A stretch of DNA of 64,000 nucleotides from Candidatus Opimibacter skivensis. Lineage in GTDB: Bacteria > Bacteroidota > Bacteroidia > Chitinophagales > Saprospiraceae. The DNA lies in contig JADKHH010000027.1 in assembly GCA_016721905.1 (NCBI GenBank), positions 1 to 64,000 on the forward strand, in the 5' to 3' direction. The first letter of the stretch is position 1, and each line of letters opens with the position of its first letter. A model generated the notes under the pieces. The model searched no databases. It saw nothing but the letters and a program-made list of their open reading frames with translations, and had not been told where the DNA came from. The translations under genes were made by a program, and so were the position numbers. Of this stretch, positions 54,182-62,863 are shown in pieces.

Positions 54182-55882
54182 TTAAGATAAGCCCGTTATA
54201 TTACCATCATTATCAATATCCATTCCCTCCGCTGCAGGCACAGCAGGCAATCCTGGCATACGCATCATCTCACCCAGGATCGGTACTACAAAACCGGCAC
54301 CGGCAGCTACTTCAAACTCACGAATTGTAATGGTGAAATTGGTCGGCCTGCCAATTTTCTTTTCGTCATCAGAAAAAGATTTCTGTGTCTTAGCTACACA
54401 GATTGGAAATTTGTCAAAGCCGAGCTTTGCATATTCTCTAAGTTGCGTTTTTGCTTTGGCGGAATATTCGATATGGGAAGCACCATAAATTTCTGTGGCG
54501 ACGGTCTTGATTTTATCTTCGATCGATAAGCTCCAGTCATAGAGCGGATGATATTGATTGACGCCAGATTCGATTACATCGACAACAGCCTGTGCAAGGT
54601 CTTTTGTTCCCTCACCTCCTTTAGCCCAGCCTTTGGAGAGTACTGCTTTAGTGCCTAGCTCCTGACATCTTTTTTGGATGTAGGCAATTTCCTCATCGCT
54701 ATCTGAAATGAAACTATTAATCGCCACAACAGGTGAGAGTCCAAATTTCTTGCAGTTTTCAATATGCTTCTCCAGATTCTCAAATCCCTTTTGCACCCTG
54801 CCTAAATCCGGCGTATTGTATTCTTCCTTCTTAGCACCTCCATGATGACGCAGAGCCCGAATGGTAGCTACGAGTACGATAGCTTTAGGTTTTAGTCCGG
54901 CTACCGGGCATTTCAGATCAAGGAATTTTTCTGCGCCAAGGTCAGCACCAAAACCTGCCTCAGTCACCACATAATCGCAGAGTGACATCGCTGTCTTCGT
55001 AGCGATGATTGAATTGGTACCCTGCGCGATGTTTGCAAACGGTCCGCCATGAATGATGGCGGGGTTCCCTTCAAGTGTTTGGACAAGGTTAGGCTTGATA
55101 GCATCTTTCAGCAACAAAGCCATGGCACCTTGCGCGTTGAGATCTCTCGCGTACACAGGTTTCTTATCAAATGTGTAGCCAATGAAAATGCTGCCCAGTC
55201 TGTTCTTAAGATCTTCAAAGTCTTTTGACAAGCAGATGATGGCCATCACTTCAGATGCAGCGGTGATGTTAAACCCATCCTCACGCATGATCCCATTGCC
55301 ACTGCCGCCAACACCGATGATGATATGGCGGAGAGCGCGGTCGTTCATGTCCATCACCCGCTTCCACACGACGGTACGTGGATCAATATCGAGTTCCTGG
55401 TTCTTTAGCTGGATCCTGTTGTCAATCAGTGCTGCCAAAAGATTATTGGCCTTTTCTATAGCAGAAAAATCGCCGGTAAAGTGCAGGTTGATATCCACCA
55501 TCGGGATCACCTGGGAGTATCCGCCACCCGCTGCTCCTCCTTTAATACCGAAAACCGGTCCCAGAGAAGGTTCGCGCAAAGCCACACCGGCCTTTTTTCC
55601 GATTTTATTCAACCCATCACACAAGCCGATAGAGACGGTCGTCTTCCCTTCCCCGGCAGGAGTCGGGCTGATAGCCGTCACCAGGATCAGGTTGCTTTTG
55701 CTGACTTTGTCCTCATTGATCAGGGAGAGTGGGAGCTTCGCCTTATACTTTCCGTAGTATTCAAGGTCATCTTCCGTAATATTCACCTTGGCGGCGATCT
55801 CACGGATATGCCTGATAGCAGCAGCCTGGGCGATTTCCAGGTCTATATTCACTTCTTTCTTAGCTGTCTTGTCGGTACTCAT
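54182..55882 (-). CDS. fhs: Formate--tetrahydrofolate ligase
   Basis: 566 residues, normal length. Makes 10-formyltetrahydrofolate from formate, ATP and THF in one-carbon metabolism. The N-terminal P-loop-type signature TAISPTPAGEGKTTVSIGL and the GSGNGIMREDGFNITAASEVMAI signature are both present, as is EPSLGPVFGIKGGAAGGGYSQ. The C-terminal part has the AGAGFVVPILGEMMRMPGLP ending. It starts at ATG 55882. No operon partner; a 26-bp palindrome lies beyond its 3' end. Confidence 0.95.
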   Translation of the reverse strand: MSTDKTAKKEVNIDLEIAQAAAIRHIREIAAKVNITEDDLEYYGKYKAKLPLSLINEDKVSKSNLILVTAISPTPAGEGKTTVSIGLCDGLNKIGKKAGVALREPSLGPVFGIKGGAAGGGYSQVIPMVDINLHFTGDFSAIEKANNLLAALIDNRIQLKNQELDIDPRTVVWKRVMDMNDRALRHIIIGVGGSGNGIMREDGFNITAASEVMAIICLSKDFEDLKNRLGSIFIGYTFDKKPVYARDLNAQGAMALLLKDAIKPNLVQTLEGNPAIIHGGPFANIAQGTNSIIATKTAMSLCDYVVTEAGFGADLGAEKFLDLKCPVAGLKPKAIVLVATIRALRHHGGAKKEEYNTPDLGRVQKGFENLEKHIENCKKFGLSPVVAINSFISDSDEEIAYIQKRCQELGTKAVLSKGWAKGGEGTKDLAQAVVDVIESGVNQYHPLYDWSLSIEDKIKTVATEIYGASHIEYSAKAKTQLREYAKLGFDKFPICVAKTQKSFSDDEKKIGRPTNFTITIREFEVAAGAGFVVPILGEMMRMPGLPAVPAAEGMDIDNDGNITGLS

Positions 55883-55989
55883 TTTGTCTGATTTATGCTG
55901 GAGGGACTACAAAGACCCTGCCATGACTTAAAAGGCGACCAAAATACAATGCCTGAGGGAAATGAGAGGCAGTTTCTGGAAAAAAGAGC

Positions 55990-56337
55990 TTAGAAGGTTA
56001 GAAGGTTAGGGCTTAGGAGGTTAGGGGTATCCGGTTATCTGTTTTCGGCATTCGGTACATGGTATTCGATAAGCGGTGTTCGTTGGGCGATGCTCGAAGT
56101 AAGGAACAGTGCACTTCTACTTCGCAATTCTACTTCGCACTTCGATATTCGATATTCGGTATTCGGTATTCGGTATTCAGTATTCAGTAATCGGTATTCA
56201 GTATTTGTTAAATGGGTAAATGGTAAGGAAGTGGGTGACTATCTAGCATTTTTCATTTAACATTTACCGTTTACCATTTAACGTTTACCATTTAACCTTT
56301 TCACCATTTAAACACTTAACCTTTAACCATTTACCAT
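55990..56337. repeat. Low-complexity GTATTCGGTATTC and CATTTACCATTTAAC tandem
   Basis: Two runs: TTCGGTATTCGGTATTC words at about 56,040-56,205 and TTTACCATTTAACC words at 56,255-56,340. They fill the gap before the aminopeptidase stop. No gene is seen. Confidence 0.7.
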
Positions 56338-57471
56338 TTAACCAGCAAACAGTTCCTCCAAAAAATATCCATCCCTGTAAATGACTTTTCCATCTGCAAT
56401 GATTTCCCCGCCATTCTTCATATTGGAAATCATATCCCAATGCACAGATGATTGATTCTTACCACCAGTCTGCAGATAGGATTGTCCGACAGCCATGTGG
56501 ATGCTGCCACCGATTTTTTCATCAAAGAGAATATTTCTTGTGGCGCGTTGGATCCTGTAGTTTGTTCCGATAGCCACCTCACCAAAAAAGCGGGAGCCTT
56601 CAATAGCAAAAACCTGATCAAGCACCTCCTGTCCTTCTTCAGCTTCCCATTTCACCACCTGACCCTTTTCTACTGTCAGTGTAATGCCTCGTACATCATG
56701 CCCGCTGTATACGGATGGAAAATCAAAATGAACTACACCTTCCACACTATCTTCGATCGGACCGGTAAAGACTTCACCTGATGGCATGTTAGCGCGTCCA
56801 TCACTGTTCATCCAGATTCTGTCTTTGACAGAGAAGCGGATATCCGTCTTTTCATTTTTATAGTTGATCTGATCGCAGGTATTCAGATAGTCAACATATC
56901 GTTGTTGCGTCTTCCTTACCTCAAGCCATGCGGCAACAGGATCATCCTCGTCGAGACGACATGCCGAAAAAACAAAATGAGCATACTCTTCGAGTGACAT
57001 ACCCGCTGCAGCCGCAGATGCCTCAGTCGGATATTGACAAAGGCTGCGCACTAAACTCTTATCCGCTGTCCTGGAAAAATAAAACTGATTAGCCTTGGCA
57101 CCTGCTGCCGCTCTTCTTTTCTTTTGCTCAGGTGTGGCAGGCAGATCTTCGTGCAGGTCATAGGGTGCACGTATCGCGAGGAAAGCATCAAAATGCTCCA
57201 TGGCATACAGATGAAGTGCGGATTCCATATCGAGCACCGGCCCTCTGGCTTCAAGCCAATACACAAATGCCTTGTCCCGAAAACTCAGGTCATACTCCAC
57301 AGCCACACCAGACTTAGTAGCTTCACGATGTATCTCCAGTAATAATGGCTCTGCCAGGAAAGTACTGGAGACAAACAATCGCTGTCCTTCCTTGATCTGA
57401 AGACAATAATGTAAAAGGAGATCTGCATATTTCTGCAGCAACACCCCATCGGGTGTATAGGAATGTTTCAT
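56338..57471 (-). CDS. M29-family metalloaminopeptidase
   Basis: 377 residues, cytoplasmic. Typical of the thermophilic aminopeptidase (AmpS) family: MPSGEVFTGPIEDSVEG, GQEVLDQVFAIEGSRFFGE (metal-binding Glu), GTNYRIQRATRNILFDEKIGG, SIHMAVGQSYLQTGGKNQSSVHWDMI (His and Asp metal ligands) and the DGKVIYRDGYFL end. It removes N-terminal residues from peptides using a two-metal site. 11 bp separate its start from the hflX stop, so the two may be co-transcribed. Confidence 0.9.
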   Translation of the reverse strand: MKHSYTPDGVLLQKYADLLLHYCLQIKEGQRLFVSSTFLAEPLLLEIHREATKSGVAVEYDLSFRDKAFVYWLEARGPVLDMESALHLYAMEHFDAFLAIRAPYDLHEDLPATPEQKKRRAAAGAKANQFYFSRTADKSLVRSLCQYPTEASAAAAGMSLEEYAHFVFSACRLDEDDPVAAWLEVRKTQQRYVDYLNTCDQINYKNEKTDIRFSVKDRIWMNSDGRANMPSGEVFTGPIEDSVEGVVHFDFPSVYSGHDVRGITLTVEKGQVVKWEAEEGQEVLDQVFAIEGSRFFGEVAIGTNYRIQRATRNILFDEKIGGSIHMAVGQSYLQTGGKNQSSVHWDMISNMKNGGEIIADGKVIYRDGYFLEELFAG

Positions 57472-57482
57472 GCTGTACTACT

Positions 57483-58703
57483 TTACCACTCTTTTGGACG
57501 ATAGGGATACCTCACTGCGTATGCATCATTGATACTGGTTGTAAGCATCTCCCGTAGTTTATCAATATTTTCTCCAGTCGCTGCAGAGATCATGATAGTC
57601 TCTACTCCAAATTCATTTCGCAACCGGTCCTGTATTTCTTCTTCGATCTGTACTTTGATGTCAGCTTCCAGGAAATCATCATAATTCAGCTTACGATACT
57701 GATCTATCTTATTGAGCACCATGATCGTTTGTTTCTGCTCAACCTTGATCTCCAGCAATGTTTGATTGACCGCAGTGATATGGTCCTCATATTGCGGATG
57801 TGATATGTCAACTACATGCAACAATATATCCGCTTCATGAACTTCATCCAGGGTAGATTTAAAACTCTCCACCAGGTGGTGCGGAAGTTTACGGATAAAT
57901 CCAACCGTATCACTCAGCAAGAATGGCATGGTGCCAAATACGATCTTGCGCACTGTCGTATCAAGCGTGGCAAATAATTTGTTTTCAACAAAAACTTCAC
58001 TTTTACTCAACACATTCATCAGCGTGGATTTACCAACGTTGGTATACCCGATCAATGAAACGCGGATGAGTTCTCCCCTGCCCTTGCGTTGGGTGATACT
58101 TTGCTGGTCTATCTTCTCCAGTTTCTTTTTCAGCAGCGAGATCTTATCCCGCACGATACGACGGTCAGTCTCGATCTCCTGCTCACCAGGTCCGCGCATA
58201 CCGATACCCCCACGCTGTCTTTCAAGGTGAGACCACAGACCTCGCAGACGTGGCAACAAATATTGCAGCTGCGCCAGTTCTACTTGCGTGCGTGCCTGTG
58301 CGGTCTGAGCGCGTGCCGCAAAAATATCCAGGATCAGGCTCGTCCGATCGACGATCTTGACTTTCCATTCTTCTTCCAGGATATTGGTTTGCTTACCGGT
58401 CAGGTCATCATCAAAGATGGCGAGGTCGATATCATGTTCTTCGATGTACTTACCGATTTCCTGCACCTTACCGCTTCCGATAAACGTCTTCGAATCCGGC
58501 TTTGCCATTTTCTGGATAAAGCGCTTAGCTGTATCCGCACCGGCTGTCTGGGCGAGAAATTCAAGTTCATCCAGATACTCCAGCACTTTTTCTTCAGTAT
58601 GCGGAGGCTGCACCACGCCGATCAGTACTGCTCGTTCTTTATGTGGTCCTTCCTGGAGTTTTTTCTTCTCCCCGAGGTTCCATTTGTTTTTTGCTAATGC
58701 CAT
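57483..58703 (-). CDS. hflX: Ribosome-associated GTPase HflX
   Basis: 406 residues. The N-terminal HflX domain has SGKVQEIGKYIEEHDIDLAI and FDDDLTGKQTNILEE, then a conserved glycine-rich linker (QRGGIGMRGPGEQEIETDRR). The GTPase domain has GYTNVGKSTLMN (P-loop), LFATLDTTVRK, LSDTVGFIRKLPHHLVESF (switch II) and VLNKID. HflX binds the 50S subunit and splits stalled ribosomes under stress. Start ATG 58703. The aminopeptidase gene follows 11 bp behind it. Confidence 0.94.
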   Translation of the reverse strand: MALAKNKWNLGEKKKLQEGPHKERAVLIGVVQPPHTEEKVLEYLDELEFLAQTAGADTAKRFIQKMAKPDSKTFIGSGKVQEIGKYIEEHDIDLAIFDDDLTGKQTNILEEEWKVKIVDRTSLILDIFAARAQTAQARTQVELAQLQYLLPRLRGLWSHLERQRGGIGMRGPGEQEIETDRRIVRDKISLLKKKLEKIDQQSITQRKGRGELIRVSLIGYTNVGKSTLMNVLSKSEVFVENKLFATLDTTVRKIVFGTMPFLLSDTVGFIRKLPHHLVESFKSTLDEVHEADILLHVVDISHPQYEDHITAVNQTLLEIKVEQKQTIMVLNKIDQYRKLNYDDFLEADIKVQIEEEIQDRLRNEFGVETIMISAATGENIDKLREMLTTSINDAYAVRYPYRPKEW

Positions 58704-59059
58704 GTACGGGTAACAATGATTAGATGGGTAAAGTTATTAAAAAGGCTGAGGCGAAGGCGAAGGCGAAGGATTCAAGCCATTAAAAAATTCCCTGAAGTCC
58801 AAGCTTTGTTTCAATCGACGGTTAACGTTAGAATTCTCAGTCAATTGTCCACAGTTGAGCGTAGGTTGTAGCTACGTTCGTGTGTCAGCAAAACTCGGTT
58901 TTGCGAAATGAAACTCAAATCGCAAATTAAAAATTTGCTGACATGAAAGCGTAGATTCAATCAACGCTTAACGTTTATTTACATATTGTATCTTGCCAAT
59001 TACAATTCAATTGATAGCTGATAGCTGATAGCTGATAGCTGATAGCTGATAGCTGATAG
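58704..59059. other. Gap with inverted repeats; no gene
   Basis: It contains GGCTGAGGCGAAGG words (58,743-58,772), a 10-bp inverted repeat TGTCAGCAAA (58,883-58,892) with TTTGCTGACA (58,934-58,943), and two related words ATTCAATC-ACG-TTAACGTT near 58,810 and 58,950. No coding frame is credible. Confidence 0.5.
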
Positions 59060-59060
59060 C
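59012..59060. repeat. Seven-copy TGATAGC heptanucleotide tandem
   Basis: TGATAGC is repeated seven times without change and ends at the envC stop codon (minus-strand TAG at 59,060-59,062). Such short perfect arrays can vary in length by slippage. Confidence 0.85.
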
Positions 59061-60251
59061 TATTTCCTGGCCAGCCACGATTCCGGATTCAACTTCGTCT
59101 TATCCTGCCATATCTCCAGGTGAAGCTCGGGCTCTTCGCTGCCGAGATAGCCGAGTAGCTGACCCGTCGTCACTGTATCTCCCTTCTTGACAGAAGCGCT
59201 GATCAACTTTGAATAAACAGTAAAATATAAACCATGACGCACCATGACCATGTAGTCATAACCCGGGATCTTCGTGACAGATGCGACAGTGCCGGAAAAC
59301 AAACTCTTCACGGCTGCTTTTTCTTCTGCCTTGATATCGATGCCGTTGTTTTGCACCTTGATGCCTTTCAACACCGGATGAGGATGCTCACCAAAGCGGT
59401 CAGTGATCAGTCCTTTGCTGACAGGCCAGGGTAGCTTTCCTTTATTGGCAGAAAATTGTTCGTTGAGGGCTTTTGTTTCAGGTGCTGTGCTGAGGCCTGA
59501 GCTTGTCATTTTTTTTGCTTCGGCACTGATCAGTCGGGTGATTTCTTCATCGAGCTTTTTCTTTTTCTCCTGTGTAGCTCGCTAGTTGCGATTTTAGCTT
59601 CTTTTCTTCTTTGCCGAGATCATTGACGAGCGACTGCTGTGATTTCTGTTCAGCAAGGATTTCTTTCTTGTGTTGTTCTTCTTCATTAAACAACATTGTC
59701 TTTGCTTTCTTATTCTCTTCCAGCTGGATGATCAGCGCCTGATGTTTTTCTTTTTTCTGGGAGAGATATTTCAATTGCCTCAATACATAACTTTTGTATT
59801 GTCGCAGATAGACCCATCTTGTCAAGGCCTGTCCAATGGATTGCGAACTAAGAAGATATATCCAACTAGGTTGAAGCTGACTGCGGATATAAGCAGTTCT
59901 GAGAGCATGCGAAAGTCTTGACTCGGTCTGCTGGATAGCCAAGGCGGCTTCCGTTTTACTTTTTTCCTGCTGCTGAGCCTCCCGGTCGACCTGGCTGATT
60001 TCCTTATTGATCGATTCCAGCAATTCCTGGCGCTGCCGGATCTGGGCATTGAGGGCTTTGAGCTGATTGACAGTCTTTGTTTTACTCTTTTGTGTCTTGG
60101 CCAGAATGTCGGTGGTGGACTTGATCTGGCTCTCCAATGCCTTGCGCTGAGCCTCTAATTCACTACGATCCTTCTGGGCGGAGCCAAGCAGGGAAAAGAA
60201 AACAAAACTTAGTGTAAGAAACAGTTTTCCTGACACATTATATTTTTTCAT
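59060..60251 (-). pseudogene. envC: EnvC-like murein hydrolase activator, single frameshift
   Basis: From ATG 60251 (signal peptide LFLTLSFVFFSLLGSAQ) a coiled coil of about 200 residues runs to LKKLKSQLAS. The frame then ends, but ATQEKKKKLDEEITRLISAEAKK continues in the next frame to a LytM-like domain (GLITDRFGEHPHPVLKGIKV, NNGIDIK, LYFTVYSKL, PELHLEIWQ). One indel at about 59,576-59,586 rejoins a 390-residue protein. The zinc ligand His of active M23 enzymes is replaced (NNGID instead of HxGID), as in EnvC, which activates amidases for daughter-cell separation. An essential-type role makes a sequencing error likely. It overlaps the DUF4292 gene by 14 bp. Confidence 0.85.
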
Positions 60252-61011
60252 AATGTGAAGGTATGGAAAAAGGAAATTCCTGGGGCACATCTATGGTCAT
60301 TTCCGTGTATTCAAGGTCAAATATGTTGGGCTGGCCATCGATCACCAGGGTATTGGACCTGGTATAGGGGAACCTTTGACCTGAATTAGTCTTCTTATAA
60401 TCCGAATAGACTGATGACCATTCCCTCGCCAAAGGGTCGGTGATGAGCGACCTGATGAGTAAGGAAGATGCATCAAACCAGTGTTGTGCATTCATACCGG
60501 TGGTAGATTGAATAAAAAACGAACCATCAGGCTCCACCATAGAGCTTTTAATCATTGGCGGCATATAAGCCCCGGCGGTAAACACCCTGGAAAACATATC
60601 AAAATCGGCTGGCACATTATATTCCTCCAGGAATTCTTCAGTGCGGTATACAGCATAGGAGCGCTCGAACCGATTGATAAAAAACGCTGAGTCCGGCGTG
60701 ATCAGCATCCTGCCGATTTCGAAACCGAGTTTCTGTATTTGTACCCAGATGATCTTGTCATGCAGTATTCGGACATTGATCTTTGCGCTGAGACGCTGTC
60801 CATCCCAGTCGATTTTACCTTGCCCTGAGGCCGCAAACCATGTGTATGGCAATTGTGTCTCCATGACCTTTTTCATCATGGCGGCTGTTTCCGCAGACAT
60901 AGGTTCTTCTGTACCCGGCTTAGTCCCATCTGACAGGCCTTGTTTGCTTTTACAGGCCATCGAGGCTGAAAGCAGGAAAATAAATATGCCGTAGATGGTG
61001 TACTTCTTCAT
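60238..61011 (-). CDS. DUF4292 lipoprotein
   Basis: 257 residues. Lipobox LLSASMAC (Cys about 20). The body has the DUF4292 pattern, an LolB/LolA-like open beta-barrel: TWFAASGQGKIDWDGQRLSAKINVRILHD, IWVQIQKLGFEIGRMLITPDS and FFINRFERSYAVY. The family is restricted to Bacteroidota and lies beside TPR and EnvC genes in many genomes; a role in outer-membrane lipid or lipoprotein handling is inferred only from fold. It ends inside the start of envC. Confidence 0.85.
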   Translation of the reverse strand: MKKYTIYGIFIFLLSASMACKSKQGLSDGTKPGTEEPMSAETAAMMKKVMETQLPYTWFAASGQGKIDWDGQRLSAKINVRILHDKIIWVQIQKLGFEIGRMLITPDSAFFINRFERSYAVYRTEEFLEEYNVPADFDMFSRVFTAGAYMPPMIKSSMVEPDGSFFIQSTTGMNAQHWFDASSLLIRSLITDPLAREWSSVYSDYKKTNSGQRFPYTRSNTLVIDGQPNIFDLEYTEMTIDVPQEFPFSIPSHYEKI

Positions 61012-61066
61012 AAGGTCTTTAGCTGTAAGACGATTGCATTCATTATATGTAACAATCGAATGGGGT

Positions 61067-62791
61067 TTATTGTGCCTTGGGGTCGGAAATTTTTCCTTTT
61101 AACATCGGATCCGTACATCCGGCATCAAGTGCTTTTTGCCACATGACGACCGCTTCTTCCGTATTTCCTAGTTTGATCAATATGTCCCCGGCCAGATTAT
61201 ATGCATTCCCGTACGGGTCAGCTTTCAACACTTCCTGTATGGAGGTGTAAGCCTCTTTGTATTTCTTCTGATTGTAGAGCACCTCGGCCAGTATCTCATG
61301 GACCATCGGTGTGAGATTTCCTTGGGCGAGGGCTTTCTCGGTCATCGAAAGTGCCTTTTCACTTTGTGATATCCTCCGGCTCAGCATCAGGCTGTAGTGC
61401 GCTAGTGTTTCAGGGCTTTTAGGATCAATGGCCAAAGCTGATTCGAAAGCACTCGATGATTTTTCCAGATCTCCTGCTTCATCATATGCGAGTCCCATGA
61501 TATTCAGAACTGCAATCTTTTGTCCCGCATTTCTTCCAGTCATCATCAAGGCTTCGTTGAGCACTTCAATGGCTTCACGGTAGCGTTCCTTTTTATATAA
61601 TCCTACACCCGATGTGTAATAGAGGTAGGCCTGATTTGGAAAATTTGAAATCGCCAGATCAGATTGACGGATGAGTTCATCATACGACCGCTGATCGACC
61701 AGCATGGCGAGTAATTGCTCCCAGACCGTGTAGACACTTCCGTTCAGCACGGTAGATTGGGTATAAGCTTCAATAGCAGGCTGTCTGCGGCCAAGGATAG
61801 ATAACACATCTCCATGGATGGCAAATACTTTTGCTTCCTTAGGGTGCGCATTGATCAACTGTCCGGTCAGGCCCACCAAGGCATTACCTAAAACAGTATC
61901 CCTTGTTTTTGAAAAATCAACCACATAAGGGATCAGCTCTTTGATCTTGATATCGGGATCAATACCAGGATTGGACATCACTGGTGAAATCGATTTGAGA
62001 TACCCGACCACATCACCCTCTTGCTTTTCCGAATTGGCCATAGCAAGTTTGGCACGTGAATTTTGCGGATCTATTGCAAGCACATCCTTGTAATATTGCT
62101 TTGCTTTTTCTTCCTGTCCGGTCTTGCGGGCGTAGGAGGCTGCGAGAAATTTGTAATCTGTGTTTGCCGGATAGACCACCGTGAGTTTATGCAATGCCGC
62201 CATTGCATCATCTGTCCGTCCTAATCCATCAAGCGTTTCAAACCTGGTGCGCGTGATGGATTCTGTAAGACCCCTGTTATTTTCATATTGATCCAATACC
62301 TTCAACAAGCGCTCTTCATCACCGGTCTTTTTGCACAGGCTGATCTGCATTTCGTAATAGTGCGCTTTTTCAGGTCGCAGTGCCATCAGGCGGTCATACA
62401 TCTCCATGGTGGCAAAGAGATCACCGGATTTTTCCCGGATGTCAGCTTCCATCAGCAGGTACCATTCGTTATCCGGTTCGATCCGGATAGCCTTATGGAT
62501 ATAGCTGATTGCATTACTGTAATCACCTGTGGCCGCAAGTGTGCGGGAGAGTTCATAACACGCTGCACTGTTCTGGACATCCTCCTCGAGGATCGCACGA
62601 AACAAAGCTTCTGCTTTTTCCCAATCGCCGAGCAGGATATATTTTTTGCCATCGATCAGCTTCTTCTCAATAGTCACTTGGGAGGCGGTAGGCCTGGTGG
62701 TCTGGGAGAAAATAGCAGAAGGGCAAACGAGGACAACGCCTGTGAGCACAAGGAAAGTTAAGAATGTAGAGAACCGAAAAATGAAATTCAT
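61067..62791 (-). CDS. Tetratricopeptide-repeat periplasmic protein
   Basis: 574 residues with a signal peptide (FSTFLTFLVLTGVVLVCPSAIFSQ). The mature part is nearly all TPRs, about 12-14 units, for example GDWEKAEALFRAILEEDVQN, GDYSNAISYIHKAIRIEPDN, GQEEKAKQYYKDVLAIDPQN, GDLEKSSSAFESALAIDPKS and KKYKEAYTSIQEVLKADPYG. It acts as a protein-interaction scaffold. Gene order TPR, DUF4292, EnvC on one strand (gap 55 bp) matches a conserved Bacteroidota cluster tied to envelope and division. Confidence 0.85.
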   Translation of the reverse strand: MNFIFRFSTFLTFLVLTGVVLVCPSAIFSQTTRPTASQVTIEKKLIDGKKYILLGDWEKAEALFRAILEEDVQNSAACYELSRTLAATGDYSNAISYIHKAIRIEPDNEWYLLMEADIREKSGDLFATMEMYDRLMALRPEKAHYYEMQISLCKKTGDEERLLKVLDQYENNRGLTESITRTRFETLDGLGRTDDAMAALHKLTVVYPANTDYKFLAASYARKTGQEEKAKQYYKDVLAIDPQNSRAKLAMANSEKQEGDVVGYLKSISPVMSNPGIDPDIKIKELIPYVVDFSKTRDTVLGNALVGLTGQLINAHPKEAKVFAIHGDVLSILGRRQPAIEAYTQSTVLNGSVYTVWEQLLAMLVDQRSYDELIRQSDLAISNFPNQAYLYYTSGVGLYKKERYREAIEVLNEALMMTGRNAGQKIAVLNIMGLAYDEAGDLEKSSSAFESALAIDPKSPETLAHYSLMLSRRISQSEKALSMTEKALAQGNLTPMVHEILAEVLYNQKKYKEAYTSIQEVLKADPYGNAYNLAGDILIKLGNTEEAVVMWQKALDAGCTDPMLKGKISDPKAQ

Positions 62792-62863
62792 CCAGGTATA
62801 TATTGGTAAACCGGCATGTTACAAAACGAATTAAAAACACCTTTCGGTATTTTCAGCAGGAAA

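Noticed and set aside
55182..55757. 191-residue plus-strand frame opposite fhs
   Set aside because: It is the antisense shadow of a well-conserved gene.
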